Source: Arthrobacter sp. GMC3 (GTDB lineage Bacteria; Actinomycetota; Actinomycetes; Actinomycetales; Micrococcaceae). Taken from it: 64,000 nucleotides of DNA. Numbering within the stretch: the first letter of the stretch is position 1; every line of letters begins with the position of its first letter. The DNA is taken from the NCBI RefSeq assembly GCF_002929305.1, contig NZ_PJIO01000001.1:496001-560000 (forward strand). Direction: 5' to 3'. A program made the position numbers and the translations under genes. Shown in pieces: positions 29,901 to 38,962 of this stretch. The notes under the pieces are model-generated. The model did no database searches and was not told the origin of the DNA. It saw only the letters and a program-made list of their open reading frames with translations.

Positions 29901-31094
29901 GAGCTGATCCTTATGGCCGTCTCAGCTCTCATGGCCCAGTCTGCGTTTGGCCAGCGTGGAGCGTCATACCTGGGTATCCTCGCGGTGGTGGGCGCTGCGT
30001 CCGTCATGGCTCCGGTGCTCTGGCCGGGTATCACCACGTTGATATTGGCTGGTATTTGTGTGGCAGCGATCGTGTGGCGTTGCCTCCACGTGCCCACCAC
30101 CACGGAGATGCGTTGGTATTGGCTGGCTGCCACGGCGGCATTCTTGCTCACTGCCGTGGTTGTGGACAGCGGGGCTCCGCCCGGGGCCTTTGCGGTCATG
30201 TGGTTTGTCTCAGGGCTGGCTTTTGTTGCCGCCGAGCAGGTCCAACGGCTGCCGTGGTTGACGCTACCGGGAGCCGTGATGGTCTTTCTCGCTGCGATCC
30301 TGGTGCGTGGGCAGCTACTTGAACTGGGCCAGGCCTTGGGCGTGGCCGCATTGGCGGGCTTTGTCATGGTGGTGGGCGGGCTGTACATGGCTAGGCTGCT
30401 TCTCTGGGATCTGCCCACGGCTGTGCCGGCGCAGCGCTGGAGCCTGGTGGTGGTTGCGCTGGGTGGAGGTGTGATCTTCGCTGTTCTCGCCATGGCCGAT
30501 CGGGGTGTGATCCTTGGCGGTGCCGTTGCTTTCACGGCCGTGGCCGTCCTGGCCTGCTTTGAGGCGCCACCGCTGTGGCGTAAAACCACTATTGATATTT
30601 CTATTGTTGCAACGGCGTTGATCTGGTTCATTGCCAGTACCGTCTACGTTGACCTTGGTGTGTTTTGGTTTGTCCAGTGGTGCGCCGTGGCCCTCGGCGC
30701 ACTCGCGCTCCTGCGGTATGTAGCCAAGCAACCCCGGGCCGGACGGGCTTTGCTGATGGCATCAGGATCGCTGGCGTCCTTTGGTGGGTTGCTGACGATG
30801 TTTAGCGGCGAGCCACTCCCGCAGCTAGTGTCGCTGCTATTGTTCGTGGCACTTCTGGTGGTGGGCCTGAGCGTGGATGAACGTATGTTCACAATATGGG
30901 GCGCAATAGGTGTTGTGGTGTCCGTGCTCTGGTACTGGCGGGGCTTCACCTTTGTTCTGTTGGCAGTACTGGCCCTGGCTCTGATTGGCTTGGCCGTCTG
31001 GCGCCTGAATCGGAAGAAGCCGCACGACGCCGTCACCGGAACTCCGCCGCCCGGGACCGTTCCCAGCGGGCAGAGTCCCGGAGACGCTATTTGA
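26973..31094 (+). CDS. Giant polytopic membrane protein, SCO7613-like
   Basis: 1373 residues. The N-terminal 140 or so are hydrophilic: a short motif region (LNEAYRRGYLDGHLAGWRDA), then a proline/glutamine tract of ten PQ pairs (about residues 93-112), then a lysine-rich stretch. From about residue 145 the protein is almost entirely hydrophobic, with probably more than 30 membrane helices, and it ends in a short charged tail. This layout matches actinobacterial proteins named for the SCO7613 C-terminal domain; function is unknown. ATG 26973 has AAGGGGATGAAGA upstream. Its stop overlaps by 8 bases the stop of the convergent MFS gene. Confidence 0.75.
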   Translation: MSQRPPEPRLPAASLSSAQLNEAYRRGYLDGHLAGWRDAVAPKPSALQAVKAAQAQQRLPGTTVPIPARPQHYQPAPMQQPFFQGQQPHSFRPQPQPQPQPQPQPQPQPQPQSFVTPPAAADSAALAAAKSKRETQNINITLYIASLFMVAAAALFVASSLPVPARLVGVWLGTAVFYGAGLVLHSSVARLRPAAVAFVGTALAIVPFAGLATYDLGFPNAPGVWLFTSVIGTAAYFAAAVKLESRLVVYLSMAFLVSTAWSSGAVLGAALSWYFTALILISALLSLTGHILNKRTGGGSSRIGFLTKPLSELGPWFAPVGLVSSLVFSLTLNAADHALVLLAGALYYAVMIWVDAPALRRWNYLGLRFSLTLVAPFIGWMLGGSFVFAAGAATLGLAAQLVIVSYLRKAIGSGLGTPSWPRYDVYLCVPLTAVLSVVWSIGIGHSANDAGTWVWSPAVPLVVGLLAVMAAVPAWLPRGEWLPLPALAAPILVSDMLSAQDWALILAIALVYTVTRFLTSSVVWIRRTMLFAARILVTGLIASSMAALIPAQAGKTEVIVAVIAVIAAGQLVADTLIGKYGIANPVTAVSGTVWAVLGTVLVVGLAGAATAVTLASAGSLGLALQLAFLLAVLAMGAAVCTHSAVFLPRDGRYAVAEIMAPVFLVVASFSAGAVFGAAGASIGVGGLTLFLATAGWRLRAEAMPMHRWLYWWGARAASLLLAVAMFALWQEHEGAPSIGNADVSLGMLLLAVLAGQLMILAAAKWNSRTNDAFSFDVFFTAALTVVVAWTQIVFGVSGQWSETLSIGLVVAALGLLSCAYALRSPGPDPAQWVAPLATVAVASMTLQTTFTFEIAAALMVAASALCARRGLGHRIRSVHFLLARAVASALIVVVATAMTDSPTTAALVFSAVMLVQLGAQRMAVVPTVAAVVGEPRVVRISLWLLLAAQVIAPIAYVAATGGLEPQGSGYRWVVVLELILMAVSALMAQSAFGQRGASYLGILAVVGAASVMAPVLWPGITTLILAGICVAAIVWRCLHVPTTTEMRWYWLAATAAFLLTAVVVDSGAPPGAFAVMWFVSGLAFVAAEQVQRLPWLTLPGAVMVFLAAILVRGQLLELGQALGVAALAGFVMVVGGLYMARLLLWDLPTAVPAQRWSLVVVALGGGVIFAVLAMADRGVILGGAVAFTAVAVLACFEAPPLWRKTTIDISIVATALIWFIASTVYVDLGVFWFVQWCAVALGALALLRYVAKQPRAGRALLMASGSLASFGGLLTMFSGEPLPQLVSLLLFVALLVVGLSVDERMFTIWGAIGVVVSVLWYWRGFTFVLLAVLALALIGLAVWRLNRKKPHDAVTGTPPPGTVPSGQSPGDAI
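27249..27308 (+). repeat. Ten tandem CCACAG hexamers (PQ tract)
   Basis: Sixty bases of perfect CCACAG repeats inside the large membrane-protein gene. Because the unit is six bases, slippage would change the tract length by two residues without a frameshift. Confidence 0.97.
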
Positions 31095-32376
31095 CGCCCT
31101 TGACTTGGCCCACGGCGATGGCTCCAGCCAGCGCCGTGATGCCGGAGACCAGAAATAGCCAGGTGAATCCGCCAGTAGCGCTGACCACCAAGGCCCCCAG
31201 CATGGGCGCGAACGCTTGGGGAACTGTCAAAGCAATGTTCATAATGCCAAGGTCCTTGCCGCGGGAGAGTTGATCTGGCAGAACTTCCGTGGCCAGGGCC
31301 TGGTCCACCGAGAGGAAGCAACCATAGCCAAGACCTAGCAGCGCGGCCGCCACGGTGGCAGCTCCAAAGGTGGGCACAAAGGCCAGGATCAAGGCGGCCA
31401 CAGCCTGCAGCACCGATGCGATGAAGACAAAGGAGCGCCGTCGCCCCAAACGGTCCGACAACCTGCCAAGCCACAGCGAGGCAACAATGACGAACACCAT
31501 GTAAACAAGCGTGAGAATGATGAGCGAGTTCTCGGCGTCGTCCATATGGAGCCCGTACATCAAGAAGTACAGCAGCAGGCTCGTACCAAAGGCGTTGCCA
31601 AGATTGACCAGCACGCGACTAAGCAAGGTCCAGCCAAAATCGGGGAACCGGCGCGGGCTGATCCACATGCCGTCGATTAGCGAGCGAAAGGTCAACGGCG
31701 CCATGAGACCACGGGGGAGAACCGCATCAGGGACGAGCAAGAGGAACGGAAGCCCCAGTAGCACCACCAGACCCGCCATGAGGGCGTAGCCGGCAAAGGT
31801 ACTCAAGGCCAGTGCGGTGACAAGGACCAATCCGGCGATGATGCCTATTGCCTGCGGCGCGGAAATCCAACCTGAGACGTAGCCTCGTTGGGTGACGGGC
31901 ACCTGATCCGAGATGGTCGCCGTCAACGCCGCCGTCAGCACACAAAAGAACGTGCTGGCAACGACCCAGCAAATCCCGATGCCCAGGAGCGAGGTCTGTA
32001 GGCCCAAAATGATCAGCGCGGCGGCGAAGCCCGCGGTACCGAACGCAATCCAGGGCCGTCGTCGTCCAAAGCGGGATGTGGTGCGGTCCGAAAGCGCGCC
32101 GGTGAGCGGGTACGCAATGAGCGCGAACGCCCCGGCGATACCCGAAATGTAGCCGAAACCCAGAACATTTTGAACCCAGTCAGAAGCGTCCAGGAAGCGC
32201 TCAACTTGCAAGGGCAGGAGCAGCTGCACCGGCGTCAGCTGCGCAATCCAAACGCCAAGCCAGCTCAGCGCGAAGAGTGTGATCCATCGGCCGCTGACCC
32301 TTCGGGTGGGAACGGCGGACAGCGACTTCATTTGCGCGGGATCAAACACCGCATCACTATTGGTGACATTGCTCAC
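31087..32376 (-). CDS. Major facilitator superfamily transporter
   Basis: 429 residues, GTG start, twelve predicted membrane helices in two halves. The inter-helix 2/3 motif appears in both halves, as GALSDRTTSRFGRRRPW and GRLSDRLGRRRSF, typical of MFS. The long conserved arginine cluster and helix arrangement recall the GPH/SLC45-like sugar transporter branch, but substrate is not readable. Single gene on the reverse strand between the SCO7613-like gene (overlapping stop) and the S10 operon. Confidence 0.85.
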   Translation of the reverse strand: MSNVTNSDAVFDPAQMKSLSAVPTRRVSGRWITLFALSWLGVWIAQLTPVQLLLPLQVERFLDASDWVQNVLGFGYISGIAGAFALIAYPLTGALSDRTTSRFGRRRPWIAFGTAGFAAALIILGLQTSLLGIGICWVVASTFFCVLTAALTATISDQVPVTQRGYVSGWISAPQAIGIIAGLVLVTALALSTFAGYALMAGLVVLLGLPFLLLVPDAVLPRGLMAPLTFRSLIDGMWISPRRFPDFGWTLLSRVLVNLGNAFGTSLLLYFLMYGLHMDDAENSLIILTLVYMVFVIVASLWLGRLSDRLGRRRSFVFIASVLQAVAALILAFVPTFGAATVAAALLGLGYGCFLSVDQALATEVLPDQLSRGKDLGIMNIALTVPQAFAPMLGALVVSATGGFTWLFLVSGITALAGAIAVGQVKGVK

Positions 32377-32780
32377 TCCTGTAGCTTCTCATGCCCGTCA
32401 ATACAGGGCCGACTGTGCGGAGTTGGGGAGCCTACAACCCCGGCAGTTGGCGTTTGCGCCGATATTCCGGCATACTTATTGAGTTGTTCAAGTGCTTTTT
32501 CGTGTCCCGGTCGAGATAATGCTCGATGCAGGGTCCAAGTTGAAGCCCAAACATAACCCACCTTCGCAAAACATGCGGGTACGTGCGTGATCTGATCGCG
32601 ACACGCCCGACCGCGGGGGTCGGAGCTTCGGTTGATTGAGGAACCCGGAACTATCCGGATTCAGTCGATTGGAAGCGTGGCTGGAAGTGCCACATTTGAA
32701 CAGGAAAAGTAAACAGCGTTTACGTCAACAGCATCGCTCCTATCAGGATGCTTCGTTACAGGAAAGAGAGTCACGACGCC
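32377..32780 (+). promoter_or_regulatory. Leader/promoter region of the S10 operon
   Basis: 404 bases with no gene. Visible structures are CCGACC/GGTCGG (32607-32612 with 32618-32623), GTGGC/GCCAC (32679-32694) and GTAAAC-AGC-GTTTAC (32709-32723), all upstream of the rpsJ ribosome site. In E. coli and others the S10 leader is an L4-regulated attenuator; these hairpins may play such a role but do not match a known model by eye. I cannot place the -35/-10 with confidence. Confidence 0.4.
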
Positions 32781-33089
<309 letters not shown>

Positions 33090-33106
33090 GGAGGTGCTGA
33101 GAAACT

Positions 33107-33757
33107 ATGACCGCGACCCGAAATTCTAAGGGCATCCTGGGCACGAAGCTCGGCATGACCCAAGTCTGGGACGAGAACAACAAGCTTGTTCCTGTAACCG
33201 TCGTCCAGGCTGACTCAAACGTTGTCACACAGCTGCGCAACGCAGATATTGATGGCTACGTCGCCATTCAGATCGGCTACGGCCAGATCGATCCCCGCAA
33301 GGTCACCAAGCCGTTGGCTGGTCACTTTGAAAAGGCTGGCGTTACGCCTCGCCGCCACGTCGTTGAGCTGCGCACCGCAGACGCCGACACCTACACCCTC
33401 GGCCAGGAGCTCTCCGTTGAGATCTTCGAAGCCGGCCAGAAGGTCGACGTCGTCGGCACTTCAAAGGGTAAGGGTTTCGCCGGTGTTATGAAGCGTCACG
33501 GCTTCAAGGGTGCTCCGGCATCTCACGGTGCCCACAAGAACCACCGTAAGCCCGGTTCCATCGGTGGCGCGTCCACCCCAGGCCGCGTTTTCAAGGGTGT
33601 CCGTATGGCTGGCCGTATGGGTGCTGAGCGTGTCACGACCATGAACCTGACGGTTCACGGTGTAGACGCCGAGAAGTCGCTGCTGCTGATCAAGGGTGCC
33701 GTTCCCGGCGCCCGCGGCTCGGTCGTCCTGGTACGCACCGCCGTGAAGGGAGCATAA
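33107..33757 (+). CDS. rplC: 50S ribosomal protein L3
   Basis: 216 residues, typical length. L3 reaches the peptidyl-transferase centre. The family signature around [20 protein letters not shown] and the GMKMAGRMG-like [12 protein letters not shown] are present, and the first residues include [29 protein letters not shown] precedes the ATG. Four bases separate it from rplD. Confidence 0.98.
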   Translation: MTATRNSKGILGTKLGMTQVWDENNKLVPVTVVQADSNVVTQLRNADIDGYVAIQIGYGQIDPRKVTKPLAGHFEKAGVTPRRHVVELRTADADTYTLGQELSVEIFEAGQKVDVVGTSKGKGFAGVMKRHGFKGAPASHGAHKNHRKPGSIGGASTPGRVFKGVRMAGRMGAERVTTMNLTVHGVDAEKSLLLIKGAVPGARGSVVLVRTAVKGA

Positions 33758-33761
33758 GTAA

Positions 33762-34598
33762 ATGGCTACTGTAAAGGTTGATCTGCCTGCAGAGATCTTC
33801 GACGTTCAGACCAACGTGCCGTTGTTGCACCAGGTCGTCGTTGCTCAGCTCGCTGCTGCACGCCAGGGTACCCACAAGACCAAGACCCGCGCCGAAGTAT
33901 CCGGTGCAGGCCGCAAGCCGTTCGCACAGAAGGGTACCGGCCGTGCCCGTCAGGGTTCCATCCGCGCCCCTCACATGACCGGCGGTGGCGTTGTCCACGG
34001 TCCGACCCCTCGCGACTACAGCCAGCGCACCCCCAAGAAGATGAAGGCTGCTGCACTGCGCGGCGCTCTCTCCGACAGGGCTCGCAACGGCCGTATCCAC
34101 GTTCTTGCTGAATTGGTTTCCGGCACCACGCCGTCCACCAAGGCTGCCAAGGCTGCTCTCGCCGGCGTTTCCGATCGTAAGAACCTCTTGGTTGTTATCG
34201 AGCGCGCCAACGACGTTGCAGCATTGAGCGTTCGCAACATCACGAACATCCACGTTCTGTACGTTGACCAGCTCAACACCTACGACGTGCTTGTTTCTGA
34301 TGACATCGTCTTCACCCAGGCAGCTTACGACGTTTTCGTCTCCGGCCGCGCCGCTGCTGAAGCATTTGCTTCCAGCATGCTGTTGGTCGAAGAAGTGATC
34401 TTCGAGAGCGATGCCGATGATGCCGAAGGCACCATCAAGGGCAACAAGGACTCCATGAAGTACCACGTGCCTGGTTCACGCTGGTATGACGCCACTGTGG
34501 CCGAGGTTTGGTTCGCAACCGTTGAGGAAGCCAAGGCCGCAGGCTTTGTTCCCGCCGGCGGCGAAGCTGCCCAGACGATTGAGGAGGACGCTAAGTGA
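33762..34598 (+). CDS. rplD: 50S ribosomal protein L4 with a C-terminal sunset-like extension
   Basis: 278 residues, about 70 more than ordinary L4. Residues 1-205 are normal L4, with the tunnel-facing loop [19 protein letters not shown] and [18 protein letters not shown]4 lines the exit tunnel and in some bacteria represses the S10 operon. From about residue 206 an acidic linker leads to a compact region (about 222-264) with [23 protein letters not shown] and [10 protein letters not shown]. This pattern resembles the sunset domain known from actinobacterial ribosomal protein variants and nucleases. The frame is continuous with rplW (GTGA overlap), so it is not a sequencing artefact by position. 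Confidence 0.95.
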   Translation: MATVKVDLPAEIFDVQTNVPLLHQVVVAQLAAARQGTHKTKTRAEVSGAGRKPFAQKGTGRARQGSIRAPHMTGGGVVHGPTPRDYSQRTPKKMKAAALRGALSDRARNGRIHVLAELVSGTTPSTKAAKAALAGVSDRKNLLVVIERANDVAALSVRNITNIHVLYVDQLNTYDVLVSDDIVFTQAAYDVFVSGRAAAEAFASSMLLVEEVIFESDADDAEGTIKGNKDSMKYHVPGSRWYDATVAEVWFATVEEAKAAGFVPAGGEAAQTIEEDAK

Positions 34599-34900
34599 GC
34601 GCCGTCACCATCAAGGATCCGCGCGACGTAGTGCTTGCACCCGTCGTCTCGGAAAAGAGCTACGGCTTGATCGACGAAGGTAAGTACACCTTCTTGGTTG
34701 ACCCCCGCTCAAACAAGACCGAGATCAAGCTGGCCGTGGAGAAAATTTTCTCCGTCAAGGTCGACTCAGTCAACACCATCAACCGTGCCGGTAAGCGCAA
34801 GCGCACCAAATTCGGATGGGGACAGCGCAAGAGCACCAAGCGCGCCATTGTCTCCCTCAAAGAAGGCACAATCGACATCTTCGGCGGTCCGCTTTCTTAA
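34595..34900 (+). CDS. rplW: 50S ribosomal protein L23
   Basis: 101 residues. The GTG start overlaps the rplD stop (GTGA). L23 surrounds the exit tunnel mouth and docks trigger factor and SRP. The conserved [31 protein letters not shown] and the C-terminal [15 protein letters not shown] are seen. Confidence 0.97.
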   Translation: MSAVTIKDPRDVVLAPVVSEKSYGLIDEGKYTFLVDPRSNKTEIKLAVEKIFSVKVDSVNTINRAGKRKRTKFGWGQRKSTKRAIVSLKEGTIDIFGGPLS

Positions 34901-34930
34901 GCGGAGACCACTTTAACGAGGAAATATACT

Positions 34931-35770
34931 ATGGGAATCCGTAAATACAAGCCGACAACCCCGGGCCGTCGCGGCTCGAGCGTTGCCGACTTCACTGAAA
35001 TCACGCGGTCGACTCCGGAGAAGTCTCTGGTTCGTCCCCTGCCCAAAAAGGGTGGCCGTAACAATACCGGTCGTATCACGACACGTCATAAGGGTGGTGG
35101 CCACAAGCGCCAGTACCGCCTCATTGACTTCCGTCGTCACGACAAAGATGGCGTAAACGCTCGCGTTGCTGAGATCGAATACGATCCCAACCGCACCGCT
35201 CGCATTGCGCTGCTGCACTACGTTGATGGCACCAAGCGTTACATCATCGCTCCGAACAAGCTCAAGCAGGGCGACTTTGTTGAAGCCGGCCCCGAGTCGG
35301 ACATCAAGCCTGGCAACAACCTGCCGTTGCGCAACATCCCCGTGGGTACTGTTATCCACGCTGTGGAGCTGCGTCCCGGCGGCGGTGCCAAGATGGCCCG
35401 TTCCGCAGGAGCATCCGTTCAGCTCGTCGCCAAGGAAGGCCGCTTCGCTCAGTTGCGTCTGCCCTCCGGCGAAATCCGCAACGTTGACGTCCGCTGCCGC
35501 GCGACGATCGGCGAGGTCGGTAACGCTGAGCAGTCCAACATCAACTGGGGTAAGGCTGGCCGTATGCGCTGGAAGGGCGTACGCCCGACCGTCCGTGGTG
35601 TAGCCATGAACCCGGTTGATCACCCTCATGGTGGTGGTGAAGGTAAGACCTCCGGTGGACGTCACCCGGTCAACCCGAACGGTAAGGCCGAAGGCCGTAC
35701 CCGCCGTCCCAACAAAGAGAGCGACAAGCTAATTGTTCGTCGCCGTCGTACTGGCAAGAACAAGCGATAG
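34931..35770 (+). CDS. rplB: 50S ribosomal protein L2
   Basis: 279 residues, full length. L2 is a primary rRNA binder needed for subunit association and peptidyl transfer. The C-terminal signature [16 protein letters not shown] with its essential His is intact, as is [24 protein letters not shown] follows AACGAGGAAATATACT. Confidence 0.98.
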   Translation: MGIRKYKPTTPGRRGSSVADFTEITRSTPEKSLVRPLPKKGGRNNTGRITTRHKGGGHKRQYRLIDFRRHDKDGVNARVAEIEYDPNRTARIALLHYVDGTKRYIIAPNKLKQGDFVEAGPESDIKPGNNLPLRNIPVGTVIHAVELRPGGGAKMARSAGASVQLVAKEGRFAQLRLPSGEIRNVDVRCRATIGEVGNAEQSNINWGKAGRMRWKGVRPTVRGVAMNPVDHPHGGGEGKTSGGRHPVNPNGKAEGRTRRPNKESDKLIVRRRRTGKNKR

Positions 35771-35782
35771 GAGCCTGGAGAC

Positions 35783-36064
35783 ATGCCACGTAGCCTGAAA
35801 AAGGGTCCCTTCGTTGACCAGCACCTCTTTGTAAAGGTAGCTAGGGAAAACGAACAGGGCACCAAGAACGTTATTAAGACCTGGTCACGTCGATCGATGA
35901 TCATCCCGGACATGCTGGGACACACGATCGCCGTACACGATGGTCGCAAGCACATCCCCGTGTTTGTTACTGAGTCGATGGTCGGGCACAAGCTCGGCGA
36001 ATTCGCCGCTACGCGGACATTCCGCGGCCATGTCAAGGACGACCGTAAGGGCAAGCGCCGCTAG
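35783..36064 (+). CDS. rpsS: 30S ribosomal protein S19
   Basis: 93 residues, the standard length. S19 is in the 30S head and contacts the A-site finger. [15 protein letters not shown] and the signature [20 protein letters not shown] are present. Twelve bases after rplB. Confidence 0.98.
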   Translation: MPRSLKKGPFVDQHLFVKVARENEQGTKNVIKTWSRRSMIIPDMLGHTIAVHDGRKHIPVFVTESMVGHKLGEFAATRTFRGHVKDDRKGKRR

Positions 36065-36103
36065 GCGCTTGGCTCATACGGCTAAGACGAGAGAAGGATA
36101 GCA

Positions 36104-36469
36104 ATGGAAGCCAAGGCAAGTGCGCGTCATCTGCGCGTTACGCCTATGAAGGCCCGGCGCGTCGTCAACCTGATTCGTGGCAAGCAGGCGAATGAGGCAT
36201 TGGCGATTTTGAAGTTTGCCCCCCAGGCAGCTTCGGAGCCAGTTTTCAAGGTAGTACAGTCCGCAGTGGCTAACGCCCGCGTTCTGGCTGATCGCGACAG
36301 CATCGCGTTCAACGAAAATGATCTGTACATCAGCGAGATCTTCGTTGACGAAGGCCCGACCATGAAGCGGTTCCAACCGCGTGCTCAGGGTCGTGCGTTC
36401 CAGATCAAGAAGCGCACCAGCCACGTAACAGTGGTTGTCGCTACACCCGAGAAAGAGGAGGCTCGCTAA
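36104..36469 (+). CDS. rplV: 50S ribosomal protein L22
   Basis: 121 residues. L22 lines the exit tunnel; its beta-hairpin ([20 protein letters not shown]) is where macrolide resistance changes arise and looks wild type. Immediately followed by rpsC with no gap. Confidence 0.97.
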   Translation: MEAKASARHLRVTPMKARRVVNLIRGKQANEALAILKFAPQAASEPVFKVVQSAVANARVLADRDSIAFNENDLYISEIFVDEGPTMKRFQPRAQGRAFQIKKRTSHVTVVVATPEKEEAR

Positions 36470-37309
36470 GTGGGACAGAAAGTAAACCCGCACGGGTTCC
36501 GTCTCGGGATCACCACGGACCACCGTTCACATTGGTTCGCGGACAGCAACAAGCCCGGTCAGCGTTACAAGGACTTCGTAAAAGAAGACATCCAGATCCG
36601 CGCACTCATGTCCACGGGCATGGACCGCGCCGGTATTTCCAAGGTTGAGATCGAGCGCACCCGTGACCGTGTACGTGTGGATATCCACACCGCACGCCCC
36701 GGTATCGTTATCGGTCGTCGTGGCGCAGAAGCAGACCGCATCCGCGGCGAGCTCGAAAAGCTCACCGGCAAGCAGGTTCAGCTGAACATCTTGGAAGTCA
36801 AGAACCCGGAAGCTGACGCTCAGCTCGTTGCCCAGGGCATCGCAGAGCAGCTGACTTCACGTGTGGCTTTCCGCCGCGCAATGAAGAAGGCCATGCAGTC
36901 CGCACAGCGCACTGGCAGCGTCAAGGGCATCCGTGTCGCTTGTGCCGGTCGCTTGGGTGGCGCTGAAATGTCACGCACCGAGTTCTACCGCGAAGGTCGT
37001 GTGCCCCTGCACACCCTGCGTGCCAACATCGATTACGGCTTCTTCGAAGCCAAGACCGTGTTCGGCCGTATTGGTGTCAAGGTCTGGATCTACAAGGGCG
37101 ATGTCACGAGCAAGGAATTGGCTGCTCAGGCAGCCGCAGCCCCTGCCCGTGGCCGTGGCCCGCGTCGTGACGGCGATGACCGTGGAGCTCGCGCTCCCCG
37201 CGCCGGTGGCGACCGTCGTCGTAACGACCGCCCCGAAGCTGCTGCCGCGGTTGAGGCTCCTGTAGCTGCAGAGACTGCAGCTCCGGTAGTAGAAGGAGGA
37301 CAGGCTTAA
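36470..37309 (+). CDS. rpsC: 30S ribosomal protein S3
   Basis: 279 residues, GTG start directly after the rplV stop. S3 forms the mRNA entry channel. The KH domain ([20 protein letters not shown]) and C-terminal domain ([23 protein letters not shown] cut here by family conservation) are complete at about residue 215. Beyond this lies a tail of about 60 residues, first Arg/Gly-rich then Ala/Glu-rich, as in other actinobacterial S3 proteins. Confidence 0.97.
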   Translation: MGQKVNPHGFRLGITTDHRSHWFADSNKPGQRYKDFVKEDIQIRALMSTGMDRAGISKVEIERTRDRVRVDIHTARPGIVIGRRGAEADRIRGELEKLTGKQVQLNILEVKNPEADAQLVAQGIAEQLTSRVAFRRAMKKAMQSAQRTGSVKGIRVACAGRLGGAEMSRTEFYREGRVPLHTLRANIDYGFFEAKTVFGRIGVKVWIYKGDVTSKELAAQAAAAPARGRGPRRDGDDRGARAPRAGGDRRRNDRPEAAAAVEAPVAAETAAPVVEGGQA

Positions 37310-37726
37310 ATGCTTATCCCACGTCGAGTAAAGTTCCGCAAGCAGCACCACCCGGGTCGTTCCGGTCAGGCTACTGGCGGCACCACGGTTTCGTTTGGCG
37401 AGTGGGGCATTCAGGCCCTGACGCCTGCTTACGTCACCAACCGCCAGATCGAGTCCGCTCGTATCGCCATGACTCGTCACATCAAGCGTGGCGGAAAGGT
37501 GTGGATCAACATCTACCCTGACCGTCCCTTGACGAAGAAGCCTGCCGAAACCCGCATGGGTTCCGGTAAGGGTTCGCCCGAGTGGTGGATTGCGAATGTC
37601 AAGCCCGGTCGCGTTCTCTTTGAACTCTCCGGTGTATCAGAAGAGGTAGCTCGCGAGGCATTGCGCCTGGCAATTCACAAGCTGCCGTTGAAAGCACGCA
37701 TCGTGCGTCGCGAAGGTGGTGAGTAG
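37310..37726 (+). CDS. rplP: 50S ribosomal protein L16
   Basis: 138 residues, standard length. L16 helps place the A-site t[26 protein letters not shown] and [18 protein letters not shown] are conserved. The start follows the rpsC stop without a gap; AGAAGGAGGACAGG lies within the end of rpsC. Confidence 0.98.
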   Translation: MLIPRRVKFRKQHHPGRSGQATGGTTVSFGEWGIQALTPAYVTNRQIESARIAMTRHIKRGGKVWINIYPDRPLTKKPAETRMGSGKGSPEWWIANVKPGRVLFELSGVSEEVAREALRLAIHKLPLKARIVRREGGE

Positions 37727-37728
37727 AG

Positions 37729-38052
37729 ATGTCAGTTGGATCTAAGGATCTTGCACCCGCACAGCTTGACGGGTTCGACAACGAGCGTCTTGTTGAAGAA
37801 CTCCGCAAGGCTAAGGAAGAGCTGTTCAACCTGCGCTTCCAGTCGGCCACCGGTCAGTTGGAAAGCCACGGTCGCCTGCGCGTTGTAAAGCGTGACATCG
37901 CCCGTATCTACACAGTGATGCGTGAGCGCGAGCTGGGCATTCGCCCGGACGTCGTTGCCGCAGCACCCGTGGAGAAGGCCTCCAAGAAGGCTGACAAGGA
38001 AGCCAAGAAGGCCTCCAAGAAGGCTGAAACATCTGAGGAGGACGCCAAGTGA
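37729..38052 (+). CDS. rpmC: 50S ribosomal protein L29
   Basis: 107 residues against about 65 in E. coli. The L29 coiled hairpin (about 20-82, with [15 protein letters not shown] and [16 protein letters not shown]) is followed by a lysine/alanine-rich tail of about 25 residues ([18 protein letters not shown]). L29 lies by the tunnel exit with L23. The stop overlaps the rpsQ start (GTGA). Confidence 0.96.
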   Translation: MSVGSKDLAPAQLDGFDNERLVEELRKAKEELFNLRFQSATGQLESHGRLRVVKRDIARIYTVMRERELGIRPDVVAAAPVEKASKKADKEAKKASKKAETSEEDAK

Positions 38053-38345
38053 GCGATTCTGTAAACAACATTGAAGAAGGCGCGGATGCAGTTGTCCGCA
38101 ACGAGCGCAAGAAGCTTCGCGGCTACGTCGTCTCCGACAAGATGGAAAAGACCATCGTTGTTGAGGTCGAAGACCGTGTGAAGCACGCCTTGTACGGCAA
38201 GGTTCTGCGTCGCAACAAGAAGATCAAGGCTCACGACGAAGAGAACAGCGCCGGCATCGGCGACCTGGTCATCATCGCCGAGACCCGCCCGCTCTCCGCA
38301 ACCAAGCGTTTCCGCCTGGTTGAGATCGTAGAGAAGGCTAAGTAA
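38049..38345 (+). CDS. rpsQ: 30S ribosomal protein S17
   Basis: 98 residues, GTG start overlapping the rpmC stop. S17 is a primary 16S rRNA binder in the 30S body. [17 protein letters not shown] and [19 protein letters not shown] are conserved. A short acidic N-terminal extension is present. Last gene of the S10 operon; a terminator follows. Confidence 0.97.
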   Translation: MSDSVNNIEEGADAVVRNERKKLRGYVVSDKMEKTIVVEVEDRVKHALYGKVLRRNKKIKAHDEENSAGIGDLVIIAETRPLSATKRFRLVEIVEKAK

Positions 38346-38352
38346 GCCACTC

Positions 38353-38368
38353 ACGCACTTGTGCGTGG
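38353..38368 (+). other. Small hairpin after rpsQ
   Basis: CACGCAC (38353-38359) pairs with GTGCGTG (38362-38368), just after the rpsQ stop and before the main terminator. Possible 3'-end protection structure. Confidence 0.4.
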
Positions 38369-38382
38369 TTGATTACTAAAGT

Positions 38383-38427
38383 GTTGGGCCCGTTGCCACT
38401 TGTGGCGGCGGGCCCAACGCCGTTTAA
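38383..38427 (+). terminator. Terminator of the S10 operon
   Basis: GTTGGGCCCG (38383-38392) pairs with CGGGCCCAAC (38409-38418), with inner stem GCCAC/GTGGC (38395-38399, 38402-38406). Only a weak T-run follows (TTT at 38423-38425). Confidence 0.8.
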
Positions 38428-38467
38428 CCCTCAACGTCCGACGGCTTAACCCTCAATGTCCGACGGC
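38424..38467 (+). repeat. Tandem 22-nt direct repeat
   Basis: Two copies, 38424-38445 and 38446-38467, differing at one base (C/T), with unit beginning TTAACCCTCAA and ending GTCCGACGGC. Non-coding, directly behind the S10 terminator. Confidence 0.9.
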
Positions 38468-38475
38468 GTTGCTCT

Positions 38476-38619
38476 CCTGCGGTGGTTGGCCACCGGCGGC
38501 GAAGCCGGCATTCTCTCGGCTGCTTTCCGAGCCTCGGCCGCGGGCGGCCTCGGCTCTCCCTGACGCAGCCTACGAGAACACCCGCCCCGCCGCCGCGAGA
38601 ATGCCGATACCACCGCAGG
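38476..38619. repeat. Extended inverted repeat in the S10-spc spacer
   Basis: Two pairs of 10-base arms fold back on each other: CCTGCGGTGG (38476-38485) with CCACCGCAGG (38610-38619), and CGGCATTCTC (38506-38515) with GAGAATGCCG (38597-38606). The interior is extremely GC-rich. No gene, no known element recognised. Confidence 0.8.
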
Positions 38620-38962
38620 TGCGTGATGTGCGCGAAGTAACTCATTTGGCGGGCTGGCAGCGTGCCGTGTGGTAACGCCGTCGTGCTAGGATTGTTTATT
38701 GCTGCGCCTTTTCTGTGCCGCCGTTTTCGGCAGTGGCAGTGGGTGCGCAATTACCTCGTAAATGTTCGTGCCACTACAAACTGCCGTTCGGACTGCGGAA
38801 TTATCCGCACAACCGGTACGGAAAGTGCAGTTGGCATGAAGTATTTAGGCGTGTTTTGGCAAAATCCAGGCACGTCGAGAGACATCCCGATCAATACGTT
38901 CCGCAAGGCTTATCCATAGATGGTTTATGGCCAAGAACCGGCGCGACGAACAGGAGACACTA
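38620..38962 (+). promoter_or_regulatory. spc operon promoter/leader region
   Basis: 343 bases with no gene, less GC-rich than the surroundings. TGCTAGGAT has a good actinobacterial -10 (TAGGAT 38687-38692), but no strong -35 is seen. The long leader (about 265 bases) to rplN leaves room for ribosomal-protein feedback, which I cannot identify by eye. Confidence 0.35.
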
